From: Alphaproteobacteria bacterium
GTDB taxonomy: Bacteria > Pseudomonadota > Alphaproteobacteria > Rickettsiales > UBA1997
Assembly (NCBI GenBank): GCA_016869695.1
Contig: VGDN01000039.1
Span: 1 to 9,209, forward strand
DNA length: 9,209 bases
Direction of reading: 5' to 3'
Positions 1 through 6,781 of the stretch are shown here, one piece after another. The notes beneath the pieces are model-generated. The model was given only the letters and a program-made list of their open reading frames with translations, was not told where the DNA came from and made no database searches. The translations under genes and the position numbers were made by a program. Every line of letters begins with the position of its first letter. Within the stretch, counting starts at the first letter, position 1.

Positions 1-57
1 TTTGTAAGATCGTTTTCTCCGATTCCGCCTCTAGGCACCACACTCAAACATCCACCA

Positions 58-750
58 CTACTCGCACACAATCACCGAAACATTCCGCCCGCAATCCACC
101 TCTCCACGATGCGCTGACCTTCTGAAAGAAAAGAAGCGCTCATCATTTTTGTAAGTGTCGATTCGTGAATTGGTGATTTTCTTTACCCCTGCTTCCCGCA
201 ATTTCTTTTCGACGTAAGAAGGCAAGTCGAACAAGTACTTGTCTTGCTTAGCCGCCGCCACAAAAAAAAATTTATTCGCCGGATTTTCGTTCAAAAAATC
301 TGCAAAAAACTCTGCTGAAACTTCGTAGGATTCTTGCTGAATCATTGGCCCAATTACCACCTCAATATCTTGCGCACCAAGCTCGTGCATTCTTTTTACA
401 ACCGATAAAACCACGTTGGACTTGGCTCCGCGCCAACCGGCGTGAGCGGCAGCAACAATATTTTTCTTAGAATCAAACAACAAAACCGGTGCGCAATCGG
501 CGGTAATCACACAAAGGGCAATATTGGGAATATTGGTTACAAGCGCGTCAGCCTTGGGCAAATCTTGATTACCGTAAATTTTTTCTGGTGAATCAATCAC
601 GACAACTTCGTTGCCGTGAATTTGATTCAGAAACAAATTTGTCCGCGGGTAAATATTTTCTCTAACCAGCACTCGTTCAAGATTGGTGCGGTTTGCTAGC
701 TTACGGTCAATTACACAATCCTTGCCAAAGAAATGAAATTTTATGCTCAC
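58..750 (-). CDS. pgeF: PgeF/YfiH-type multicopper-like oxidoreductase (purine nucleoside phosphorylase / peptidoglycan editing factor, DUF152)
   Basis: Cytoplasmic protein of the YfiH/LACC1 family (formerly 'polyphenol oxidase, laccase'). Members have purine nucleoside phosphorylase/deaminase activity, and E. coli YfiH corrects wrongly built peptidoglycan precursors. The 230 residues cover the whole family fold. Visible hallmarks are NQIHG (H45), ADALVT (67-72), TADCAP (C86), AHAGWRGA (H103), IGPMIQQESYEV (133-144) and SFRRS near the C-terminus. H45, C86 and H103 match the three metal-binding residues of the family. The start is GTG at 750-748. It overlaps the thrB stop as GTGA and has a clear GGAG (complement of 757-760) seven bases upstream, the best Shine-Dalgarno in the window, so translation is probably coupled to thrB. 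Family assignment is very sure; the physiological substrate is not shown by the sequence. Confidence 0.95.
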   Translation of the reverse strand: MSIKFHFFGKDCVIDRKLANRTNLERVLVRENIYPRTNLFLNQIHGNEVVVIDSPEKIYGNQDLPKADALVTNIPNIALCVITADCAPVLLFDSKKNIVAAAHAGWRGAKSNVVLSVVKRMHELGAQDIEVVIGPMIQQESYEVSAEFFADFLNENPANKFFFVAAAKQDKYLFDLPSYVEKKLREAGVKKITNSRIDTYKNDERFFSFRRSAHRGEVDCGRNVSVIVCE

Positions 751-1649
751 AACAAGCTCCGGAAATTGCGCAATTTCTCTAAATATTCCTGTGGGTCTTT
801 GATTTGAACGAAGGAATTTTCTGGTGTAAAAATTTGATCGTGAAGCCTGGTGAGTAGGAAGCGCATTGCTGATCCAGCTAAAGCAATTTTTAGAAAATCT
901 TTTTCTGCTGACGAAAATTTTCTAACCGATTCGTAACCTTGTATTAGTTCTGACAAGCCTCCCCAGGCATTTACTGCCACTGCAAAATCGTAAATTAGTG
1001 AATCATTAGCCGCGAAATAAAAATCGATTACACCACTGATTTCACCATTCTCACCAAAAAAAACATTGTCCGGAAAAAGATCGAGATGAGCTGGAGCGGT
1101 GGGCAAATCATGGCGCCAACTAGATTCTAAGAATTCCAAATTCTCCTGAATTTCATCTGCTAAATCTTTCTCCAGCAAATGCTTGAGCCTAGAAAATAAA
1201 AACTGAAAGCCATTAATCCCCAAATCATTTACGCGCGACATTGGAAAATCAGCAGCAGCCAAATGTAGCCGTGCCAAGAGTTTTCCGACTTCAAAGCAAT
1301 GAAATGGAGTAATTCTTTCTGCAGATTTCCCGTTCAGAAAAGTAACGATTACCGACTTTTTTCCTTTGAGCGTAACAACGGCAGAACCAGAATTGGAGGG
1401 GATCGGACGCGGGCAGCAAATTCCTTTTTTTGCCAAATGAAGCTTCAGATTAATAAAAAATGGCAAATCATTTTCATTGAGACGCGACTCAAAAATCGTC
1501 AGAATAAACTTACCTTCACTCGTCTCCAGAATGAAATTTGAATTGTCGATTCCGTTTAAAATCTCCTTAAAGCTCAGCAATGTCCCAATGCTGTAATTTC
1601 TAAGATGATTTACGATTTCCTCGCTTGTAATTTTTGTGTATACTGCCAT
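747..1649 (-). CDS. thrB: homoserine kinase, APH/fructosamine-kinase-like type
   Basis: Phosphorylates L-homoserine with ATP to O-phosphohomoserine, the committed step towards threonine; cytoplasmic. It belongs to the aminoglycoside-phosphotransferase-like ThrB class found in Alphaproteobacteria and some Gammaproteobacteria, not to the GHMP class of E. coli. Visible signatures are GIDNSNF (33-39), LTIFE (50-54), the catalytic loop HLDLFPDNVFF (188-198, D190 and N195) and the metal-binding GVIDF (206-210, D209). The family's DFAVAVNAW (221-229) and RFLLTRLHD (263-271) follow. At 300 residues it is near the usual 310-320 and intact. The ATG at 1649-1647 has no good Shine-Dalgarno. It is the first gene of a two-gene unit with pgeF (GTGA overlap). 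It is divergent from the sensor gene with 28 bases between starts, so any promoter must lie partly in that neighbour's 5' end. Confidence 0.95.
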   Translation of the reverse strand: MAVYTKITSEEIVNHLRNYSIGTLLSFKEILNGIDNSNFILETSEGKFILTIFESRLNENDLPFFINLKLHLAKKGICCPRPIPSNSGSAVVTLKGKKSVIVTFLNGKSAERITPFHCFEVGKLLARLHLAAADFPMSRVNDLGINGFQFLFSRLKHLLEKDLADEIQENLEFLESSWRHDLPTAPAHLDLFPDNVFFGENGEISGVIDFYFAANDSLIYDFAVAVNAWGGLSELIQGYESVRKFSSAEKDFLKIALAGSAMRFLLTRLHDQIFTPENSFVQIKDPQEYLEKLRNFRSLL

Positions 1650-1659
1650 CTAACGTCGT

Positions 1660-1688
1660 GTTTAAGTTTCCAAAATCATGCTGCTCAA
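1660..1688 (-). promoter_or_regulatory. possible weak sigma-70-type promoter for thrB-pgeF
   Basis: On the minus strand, TTGAGC (complement of 1683-1688) and TTAAAC (complement of 1660-1665) are separated by exactly 17 bases and lie just upstream of the thrB ATG. The match is only partial (4/6 and 3/6 to TTGACA/TATAAT). The -35 element lies inside the first codons of the divergent sensor gene. Transcription would begin about four bases from the start codon, giving an almost leaderless mRNA. This is a guess from spacing and position only. Confidence 0.2.
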
Positions 1689-2760
1689 ATTTTTTAAAAA
1701 CATTTCGCTAAAGCAAACTACCAACGCTAATTTTTACATTATTGCTTCCTTTTGTTTCACGACTGTTTCCATCTTCTCTCTGCTCTTGCTTGGCAATGAT
1801 TATTACAGATTTAGACACAATATCAGCTACGACACCAAGATACAAAACTCGCACATCCGGGACACTATTAACAGCTCACTTAGCTACAGCAAACTAGTAA
1901 TAACCCAACTCGGCAATAAAATCGCCAAAAAAGGCAATCTGGATTACAAAAATATTGAGCCCCTACTCCTGAATTACCACGTGCCACAGATACAGAATTC
2001 ATATGCCGGCGACTTCAATTTTGGTTGGGTGGACACAAATAATAAAGTAAGATTCTCGAGCGATCTTGGTACTGTTGATGAGGTGGTGGATCTGTCTGAC
2101 CGCGATTACATTAAGCTTACCCAACTCTCGCCAGGTACGGTTTATTTGGGCGATCCCGTAATCGGAAAACTAAGCAAATTACGAGTAATCCCCGTTGCTT
2201 ACGGAGTCAGTGACAGCAGCAAATATTATGGAACAATGGTTGCGGGTATGGCGATCGAAAGCCTTGAGCTCAGAATAAGAGAGGCCATCTCTGACAAAAA
2301 TGTTTTATTCGCGTTAATTGCCAAAAATGGTGAGTTGGCAATGCAATCAGTAGCCATTAACAACCACAGTAACCGCAATCTGTTTAATAAAGTCTTGGAG
2401 CAAGTAAGAAAGAATCCAAACCAAGAAATTTGGTCTGATTTCTTTTATTACCGGCAACTCAACGAGTGTTCCTCTGATTGCATTGATTACGGGATAATCA
2501 CAATCTACGACCAGGACGCGGCGCTCGCCAATGGTACTTACCCATTCCTTCTCTACCTCTTTAGCTCTCTGCTAATACTCGCTATTACCTGCTACTTGCT
2601 GTTTGGCATTTACGAAAATGTTCTCTCGCCACTCAAACAAATCTCAGACTTCGCCCAACGAATTACTTACGGCAGACGCCAAGAAAAACTGCCGACCTTT
2701 GAGGTAAAAGAAATAAACATAATGGCTGATGCTCTTAACAAGATTAACCGCGAATTGTAA
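1678..2760 (+). CDS. membrane-anchored PDC/Cache-HAMP sensor protein without an output domain
   Basis: A 360-residue inner-membrane protein with receptor architecture. A short basic cytoplasmic N-terminus leads into a hydrophobic helix (about 20-38). A large periplasmic region (about 40-285) follows, then a second hydrophobic helix (about 288-310) and a HAMP linker (about 311-360, starting NVLSPLKQI). The periplasmic part has the double-PDC/Cache pattern seen in bacterial sensor kinases and cyclases: FGWVDTNNKVRFSS, DLSDRDYIKL, GPV-like GDPVIGKLS, then IPVAYGVSD and GTMVAGMAIESL. C264 and C268 in the distal periplasmic part could form a disulfide. The protein ends right after the HAMP helix, with no histidine kinase, GGDEF, EAL or chemotaxis signalling domain; the hisZ ATG overlaps its stop (TAATG). 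The in-frame stop at 1663-1665 makes 1678 the earliest possible ATG. No Shine-Dalgarno is visible. The domain class is clear; ligand and output are unknown. Confidence 0.85.
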   Translation: MLLKFFKNISLKQTTNANFYIIASFCFTTVSIFSLLLLGNDYYRFRHNISYDTKIQNSHIRDTINSSLSYSKLVITQLGNKIAKKGNLDYKNIEPLLLNYHVPQIQNSYAGDFNFGWVDTNNKVRFSSDLGTVDEVVDLSDRDYIKLTQLSPGTVYLGDPVIGKLSKLRVIPVAYGVSDSSKYYGTMVAGMAIESLELRIREAISDKNVLFALIAKNGELAMQSVAINNHSNRNLFNKVLEQVRKNPNQEIWSDFFYYRQLNECSSDCIDYGIITIYDQDAALANGTYPFLLYLFSSLLILAITCYLLFGIYENVLSPLKQISDFAQRITYGRRQEKLPTFEVKEINIMADALNKINREL

Positions 2761-3638
2761 TGCAAAGACTACTCCCCGTTGGTTTTTACGATTTGCTCTT
2801 CGACGAGGCGCAAAAGAGTTACGACAATATTAACAAAATTTTGGCTGGATTTCTTGCCGCTGATTACCGCCTGATTAAAACACCTCTGGTTGAGTTTGAG
2901 GAAAATTTTTTGGAGACAGAAATAAAAGATTCATTCCGTCTGACCGACGTAATTTCAGGAAAAAATTTAATTCTGCGTAACGACATTACGCCACAAATCT
3001 CTAGGCTTCTCGTCACACGTCTCTCTCAAGAAGAATTACCACTAAGAATTTGCTACGCCGGAGATGTTTTGTGTGCAAAAAATTCTGAGCTTTACGCTGA
3101 CCGTCAGCAAACTCAGGTCGGTCTCGAAATTATTGGTTGTGACAAGCAGGAATCGAATTTTGAGGTGATTGAATTGAGCCTCTCAAGCCTTGAACGGCTT
3201 GGTGTAAAAGATTTATTAATTGAATTTTCCTTCCCCGACTTCTTGGAAAAATTTCTGGAAAAATTTGGCCTGACTGATTCGTCAGAATTGCGTAGCGCCA
3301 TTCTGAAAAAAAATATTTCCGAGATTCGTAAGTTACTCGGAAGCAATTCTGGAAAACTAGTTCAAGCCTTGCTGCACAACGATTCTCTTGAGTTTCTTTC
3401 TGGAGTCGAACTAGATCTCGCGCAAAAAATTTCTGAATTTCTCCGCAAGAAATTTCCGCAGTTGAAGCTCGGTTTTGATTTATTTGGTGACCACGAATCT
3501 GGTTACCACAACGAAATATCCTTCGATATTTTCTCTAAAAACTTCCCTTACCCAATTACACGCGGTGGTCGTTACAAGCTGAATAATTTCGACGCAGTTG
3601 GTGCAACTATTTATCTCAATTACCTGCAAAGAATCTAA
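2760..3638 (+). CDS. hisZ: ATP phosphoribosyltransferase regulatory subunit (HisZ, HisRS-like paralog), short form
   Basis: HisZ is a catalytically inactive paralog of the histidyl-tRNA synthetase core. It binds the short form of HisG and is needed for its activity and histidine feedback in the first step of histidine synthesis. Seen here are PVGFYDLL at the N-terminus (6-13), a motif-2-like LRNDITPQISR (72-82), YAGDVL (99-104), QTQVGLEIIG (117-126), YHNEISFDIFSK (249-260) and TRGGRY (267-272). There is no anticodon-binding domain, which separates it from a true HisRS. At 292 residues it is shorter than most HisZ proteins (commonly 320-400), with the loss mainly in the region between residues 165 and 240. 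The ATG at 2760-2762 overlaps the previous stop as TAATG, which suggests coupled translation with the sensor gene. No hisG lies in the window, so the partner is inferred. A divergent HisS paralog with another role is possible but less likely. Confidence 0.85.
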   Translation: MQRLLPVGFYDLLFDEAQKSYDNINKILAGFLAADYRLIKTPLVEFEENFLETEIKDSFRLTDVISGKNLILRNDITPQISRLLVTRLSQEELPLRICYAGDVLCAKNSELYADRQQTQVGLEIIGCDKQESNFEVIELSLSSLERLGVKDLLIEFSFPDFLEKFLEKFGLTDSSELRSAILKKNISEIRKLLGSNSGKLVQALLHNDSLEFLSGVELDLAQKISEFLRKKFPQLKLGFDLFGDHESGYHNEISFDIFSKNFPYPITRGGRYKLNNFDAVGATIYLNYLQRI

Positions 3639-3726
3639 TTTTCTCCTTAAGGCGAAAATCTTAAAAATAACTTCATCAACCCTTTCTGCTCAAGGCTCCG
3701 TCCCTGATTCAAAATAAGCACAAAAA

Positions 3727-5310
3727 ATGAAAAAAATTTCCCTTCTTGTTGCGAGCTTTTTTCTCCTTTTTTCCTGCAAAAATAATCTGGCCAAAAATGA
3801 AATCTGGGTTGGCGAAGGATTCTCAGGATTTGGCGAATACAAGGCTGTTGAGGGTAAAAAATTTTTGGTTGCCACTGCTGATAAATTTGCTTCACAAGCT
3901 GGAGCAGAAATTTTGGCGAAAGGTGGAAATGCGATCGATGCTGCGATTGCTTCCCAAATGGTGTTAAATGTTGTAGAGCCACAATCCTCAGGCATTGGCG
4001 GTGGATTATTTTTGCTCTATTTCGACGCCAAGACCAAGCAAAGCATTTACTTTAATGGCCGCGAAACTGCGCCACGCGAAGCAAATGAAAAAATATTTTT
4101 AGACAAAAATGGTCGCGCGCGCGAGTTCAAAGATGTAGTTGGTGGTGGGCTTTCTGTCGGCACGCCTGGTGCTCTCAAGGCGCTTTACGCTGCTCACAGG
4201 AAATACGGAAAATTGCCGTGGCACGAGTTGTTTACGCCGGCAATCAAAATCTCCGAAGACGGATTTCTACTCGACGAGAAAATTCACGTGGTGCTCAGAC
4301 AAGTGCCTTACCTCAAGCGCTTTGAGGGAATGAAAATTTACTTCGACGAAAAAAGTGAACCTAAAAAAATTGGCAGTGTCATTAAAAATTATAAACTCGC
4401 TGAGACCTTCAGAGTTCTAGCTGCAAAAGGCATTGAGCCATTTTATAAAGGAAGGATTGCGCAAGATATTGTTGCTGCAGTGCGTGACCCTAAAACCAAT
4501 CCTGGCCACCTCTCACTTGCCGACTTAGCGAATTACAAAATCAAAACAGGTGAACTGATTTGCGCTAGCTACCGTGTGAAATACAAAATCTGTTCAATGC
4601 CGGCGCCGTCTGGCGGCGTAATGCTTTTGAAGATCCTAAAGATTCTGGAAAATTTTGACCTAGCAAAACTGAAACCCTCTTCACTTGAATCAGTAAATCT
4701 TATTGCTGGAGCGAGTCGCTTGGCCTACTTTGATCGTGGCTACGCACAGTTTGAAGCGCCATCCACGACTCACCTAGCGATTGTCGATAAAAGCGGAAAT
4801 GCCGTTTCAATGACGAGTTCGATTGAGTATTTGTTTGGCTCAGCGCTAGTGGTTGATGGCTTTATGCTCAACAACCAACTCACCGATTTTTCGTTTACAC
4901 CAGAGGTAAACGGCAAGAAAAACGTAAACCGTCTTGAGCCGGGCAAGCAGCCGCGCAGCTCGATGTCGCCGAGTTTTATCTTCGACCAAAAAAATAATTT
5001 ACTAATGGCAGTTGGTTCGCCCGGTGGCCCGCGTATTACTCAATTCATCGTTAAAACGATTGTCGGTCATTTGGATTTTGGACTAGACATTCAGCAGGCA
5101 ATCTCATTGCCAAATTTCGTGGTGATTAATGACCGTCTGGAATTGGAAGACCGCACCGCACTAGTGCAACTCAGGCCCGAACTAGAGAAACTTGGCTACA
5201 AAATAAAAGTCACTGACATTACTAGCGGCTTACAAGGCATTACGGTTAGCGGAAATAAACTTATTGGTGGCGCAGATCCCAGAAGGCACGGCGCAGTAGT
5301 CGGCAAATAG
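3727..5310 (+). CDS. ggt: gamma-glutamyltransferase (Ntn-hydrolase), predicted lipoprotein
   Basis: Hydrolyses or transfers the gamma-glutamyl group of glutathione and similar compounds. The precursor cuts itself into two subunits. The N-terminus (KK, hydrophobic 4-16, LFSC with C17) reads as a lipoprotein signal, placing it on a membrane facing the periplasm. Family marks in order are GGNAIDAAIA (66-75), SGIGGGLF (88-95), NGRETAP (110-116, R112 matching the glutamate-binding Arg), PAPSGGV (292-298), the self-processing site STTH (T347 as catalytic nucleophile), LNNQLTDFS (381-389), SSMSPS (411-416) and GSPGG (430-434). At 527 residues it is shorter than E. coli GGT (580). Only about a dozen residues separate the AYFDR of the large subunit from TTH, where E. 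coli has more than 50; the YLGDPxF segment is absent. All active-site motifs remain, so it is probably functional. B. anthracis CapD has a similar length, so depolymerase-type substrates cannot be excluded. No good Shine-Dalgarno precedes the ATG. Confidence 0.93.
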   Translation: MKKISLLVASFFLLFSCKNNLAKNEIWVGEGFSGFGEYKAVEGKKFLVATADKFASQAGAEILAKGGNAIDAAIASQMVLNVVEPQSSGIGGGLFLLYFDAKTKQSIYFNGRETAPREANEKIFLDKNGRAREFKDVVGGGLSVGTPGALKALYAAHRKYGKLPWHELFTPAIKISEDGFLLDEKIHVVLRQVPYLKRFEGMKIYFDEKSEPKKIGSVIKNYKLAETFRVLAAKGIEPFYKGRIAQDIVAAVRDPKTNPGHLSLADLANYKIKTGELICASYRVKYKICSMPAPSGGVMLLKILKILENFDLAKLKPSSLESVNLIAGASRLAYFDRGYAQFEAPSTTHLAIVDKSGNAVSMTSSIEYLFGSALVVDGFMLNNQLTDFSFTPEVNGKKNVNRLEPGKQPRSSMSPSFIFDQKNNLLMAVGSPGGPRITQFIVKTIVGHLDFGLDIQQAISLPNFVVINDRLELEDRTALVQLRPELEKLGYKIKVTDITSGLQGITVSGNKLIGGADPRRHGAVVGK

Positions 5311-5385
5311 AGTTTTTTCTTGCTAAGCAAATCTTTCTTTTGTTTTTTACGCCCATTCCTTCCAACAAACACTGGTCACTAACAT

Positions 5386-5883
5386 ATGAAAATTAAATTT
5401 CTAATTCTTGCTTTTGTTGTTTTTGCGCTACCGACCTTTGCCAAAGAAAACGCAATTGAATCAGATCTAAACACCAATCTTAGTGCCACTAAACAAGATC
5501 ATCGTGACAGTGAGATTAAGCCTTTCGAGTTCGACAAACTTTTTGCTGACGCAGAGAAATACTACAAATCTGCCAAGGCCTGGAACAAAATTAAGTGCCA
5601 ACCAAAAACCGGGTTTTTGTGCAACAAGCACGAGTGCAACAAGCGCGACATTGAAGCAACTTTGGTACTCGACAAAAAAGACAAAACAGTAACGCGTTGT
5701 GAAGGAAAAAATTGTGAAACTTTTGAGGCGGAATTTGAACAAACTGGTGTTTATTTCAACATCCAAACCAAAGGTCCGGTCGGCACTTTAATCAGAGTTC
5801 TTGGCGATTCGCGTTACAAAGAAATTACTACCGTTGCGCTAGATGCTTACGTTGCGAATGGGGAATGTGTTATTAGCGAGTAG
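5386..5883 (+). CDS. secreted six-cysteine protein of unknown function
   Basis: I do not recognise a named family. The 165-residue protein begins with a clear Sec signal peptide: MKIK, hydrophobic 5-18, cleavage probably after FA at 18-19. An acidic, probably flexible stretch (20-60) follows, then a compact C-terminal part (61-165) with six cysteines: C71, C79, C84, C105, C110 and C161. The pattern is WNKIKC, FLCNKHEC, RCEGKNC and GEC near the end. An even number of cysteines in an exported protein suggests two or three disulfides. It lies 75 bases after ggt on the same strand, behind a T-rich gap with only a 4-bp hairpin, so it may be co-transcribed with ggt or have its own promoter. A strong terminator lies downstream. 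The signal peptide, ordinary codon use and conserved-looking cysteine spacing argue for a real gene. The start at 5386 places the signal peptide exactly at the N-terminus. Confidence 0.8.
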   Translation: MKIKFLILAFVVFALPTFAKENAIESDLNTNLSATKQDHRDSEIKPFEFDKLFADAEKYYKSAKAWNKIKCQPKTGFLCNKHECNKRDIEATLVLDKKDKTVTRCEGKNCETFEAEFEQTGVYFNIQTKGPVGTLIRVLGDSRYKEITTVALDAYVANGECVISE

Positions 5884-5886
5884 TAA

Positions 5887-5995
5887 GTCCCGATTTAAGT
5901 TGTACGAGTTGCAACTTGCTCCGCAAGTTGTCCCGATACAGCTACGCTCCTAGTCAAAAAGGACATCGAACTTTTTTGCAAAAGCTGTTTTGCAA
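5887..5995. repeat. non-coding palindromic segment with two hairpins and an 8-bp direct repeat
   Basis: Between the six-cysteine gene and the terminator lies structured non-coding DNA. GTCCCGAT occurs at 5887-5894 and again at 5930-5937. Between and into these copies sits a near-perfect hairpin, CAACTTGC (5912-5919) against GCAAGTTG (5923-5930) with loop TCC. The 5' copy of AAGTTGT (5897-5903) can pair with the same left arm, so two exclusive foldings are possible. A second hairpin is TTGCAAAA (5976-5983) against TTTTGCAA (5988-5995) with loop GCTG. Such a compact palindrome with repeat edges resembles dispersed palindromic or REP-like elements of bacterial genomes. No second copy is present in this window, so that is an inference. 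Confidence 0.5.
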
Positions 5996-6005
5996 TTGGG
6001 CCAAT

Positions 6006-6042
6006 AAAAAAGCCCGCCTCGTTAATTCGAAGCGGGCTTTTT
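6006..6042. terminator. strong bidirectional intrinsic terminator
   Basis: AAAAAA GCCCGC (6006-6017) pairs with GCGGGC TTTTT (6032-6042). Inside it TCG (6019-6021) pairs with CGA (6028-6030) around loop TTAATT. The stem is G+C-rich with A- and T-tracts on the two sides, so it works as a rho-independent terminator in both directions. It sits between the convergent six-cysteine gene (+) and rplY (-) and can end both transcripts. Confidence 0.93.
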
Positions 6043-6060
6043 CTTTTGCCTAAATCCTGT

Positions 6061-6747
6061 TTATTTTTTGGCTTCTGGTTTCTTGGCGGCCTCAGCTTTT
6101 TTCTCGTCAGCTTTTGCCGGAGTTGCCCCACCAGCTGCTGGAGTTGCTGCACCTGCTTCTGGAGTTGCTGCTGCTTTTTCTTCTTCTGACTTACCGCGAC
6201 CAGTAATGCTAGCGACCAAGAAATTATCTTTTTTTACCAACTTAACCCCGGATGGGAGCTTGAGATCCGCTGCCCTTACTTTGTTACTGATGTGAAGAGC
6301 GCCAATATCTACTTCGATTTTTTCTGGGATTGACTTTTCACCTTCGCACACAACTTCAACGCGACGAAGAACGATGTTAAGCACGCCGCCCTTTTTTAAG
6401 CCTGGCGATTTTTCCTGATTAATAAAAACCAATCTTGGTTTGGCACGAATTGCCTTGGCATCTGCACAACCAAGAAAATCAACATGAACCGGACGATCAG
6501 AAACTGGATCAAGCTCGATCTTGTGCGCGATTACTTTGACTTTTTTCCCAGCTAATTCGAGTTCAATCACAGAAACAGGAAGATTGCCTTTAAGATATTC
6601 TCCCTCGAATTCACGCGCATCCAAACTCAAGTTAACATTGCCTTTGTCGGAATAAATGATTGCTGGGATGCGACCAGCATTTTTGATTTTACGAGCAGAA
6701 CTTTTTCCAAGTTGCTCTCTTTTTTCTGCTTTAAATTGGATTGACAT
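6061..6747 (-). CDS. rplY: 50S ribosomal protein L25/general stress protein Ctc
   Basis: Binds 5S rRNA in the central protuberance of the large ribosomal subunit. This is the long Ctc/TL5 form, with the N-terminal L25 domain (about 1-91) and the C-terminal beta domain (about 95-185). Visible hallmarks are GKSSARKIKNAGRIPAIIY (14-32), DPVSDRPVHVDFL (80-92) and SPGLKKGGVLNIVLRRVEVVC (114-134 region). After residue 185 comes a low-complexity Ala/Pro/Lys/Glu tail of about 43 residues, partly made of seven-residue repeats, which brings the length to 228. In many bacteria rplY is followed by pth; here it is the last gene of its unit, followed directly by the terminator. It starts 59 bases after bcp on the same strand; no Shine-Dalgarno is visible before the ATG at 6747-6745. 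Confidence 0.96.
   Translation of the reverse strand: MSIQFKAEKREQLGKSSARKIKNAGRIPAIIYSDKGNVNLSLDAREFEGEYLKGNLPVSVIELELAGKKVKVIAHKIELDPVSDRPVHVDFLGCADAKAIRAKPRLVFINQEKSPGLKKGGVLNIVLRRVEVVCEGEKSIPEKIEVDIGALHISNKVRAADLKLPSGVKLVKKDNFLVASITGRGKSEEEKAAATPEAGAATPAAGGATPAKADEKKAEAAKKPEAKK
6119..6181 (-). repeat. three imperfect 21-bp tandem repeats in the rplY 3' end
   Basis: Three units of exactly 21 bases, each starting GGAGTTG on the plus strand, lie at 6119-6139, 6140-6160 and 6161-6181. On the coding strand they give seven-residue units in the L25 tail (around 192-211) rich in Ala, Gly, Thr and Pro (GAATPAA-like). The period is a multiple of three, so changes in copy number would keep the frame. 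Confidence 0.85.
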
Positions 6748-6781
6748 ATTTTGTACCGGATAGGCGTTAAAAAAGGCGGCG

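Noticed and set aside
10..40. tRNA-like 3' end (CGATTCCGCC... ending GGCACCA) on the plus strand
   Set aside because: Counting back from CCA, the T-stem 3' arm would be CCGCC, but the 5' arm is TTTTC and does not pair. The T-loop also lacks the usual TTC, so a tRNA or tmRNA end is not supported.
1639..1644. TATACT as a promoter -10 element for the sensor gene
   Set aside because: The position is sensible, but no -35 element lies 16-18 bases upstream and there is no proper extended -10, so I did not list it as a feature.
3638..3659. Hairpin after hisZ (ATTTTCTCC / GGCGAAAAT, loop TTAA)
   Set aside because: There is a mismatch in the stem, it is mostly A-T pairs, and no T-tract follows on either strand, so it is not a convincing terminator.
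3647..3995. Two minus-strand open frames over the 5' end of ggt
   Set aside because: They are antisense to the conserved GGNAIDAAIA region of ggt and have no recognisable protein features.
5317..5352. T-rich tract with TTGC-TAA-GCAA after ggt as a terminator
   Set aside because: The stem is only four base pairs; too weak to separate ggt from the six-cysteine gene with any confidence.
5467..5766. Minus-strand 99-codon frame inside the six-cysteine gene
   Set aside because: The plus-strand frame has a signal peptide and ordered cysteine spacing; the antisense frame looks like a shadow.
5895..6152. Minus-strand open frame of 85 codons over the terminator and the rplY end
   Set aside because: It runs through the palindromes and the terminator, has low-complexity Gln/Leu/Lys content, and overlaps the well-supported rplY in another frame.
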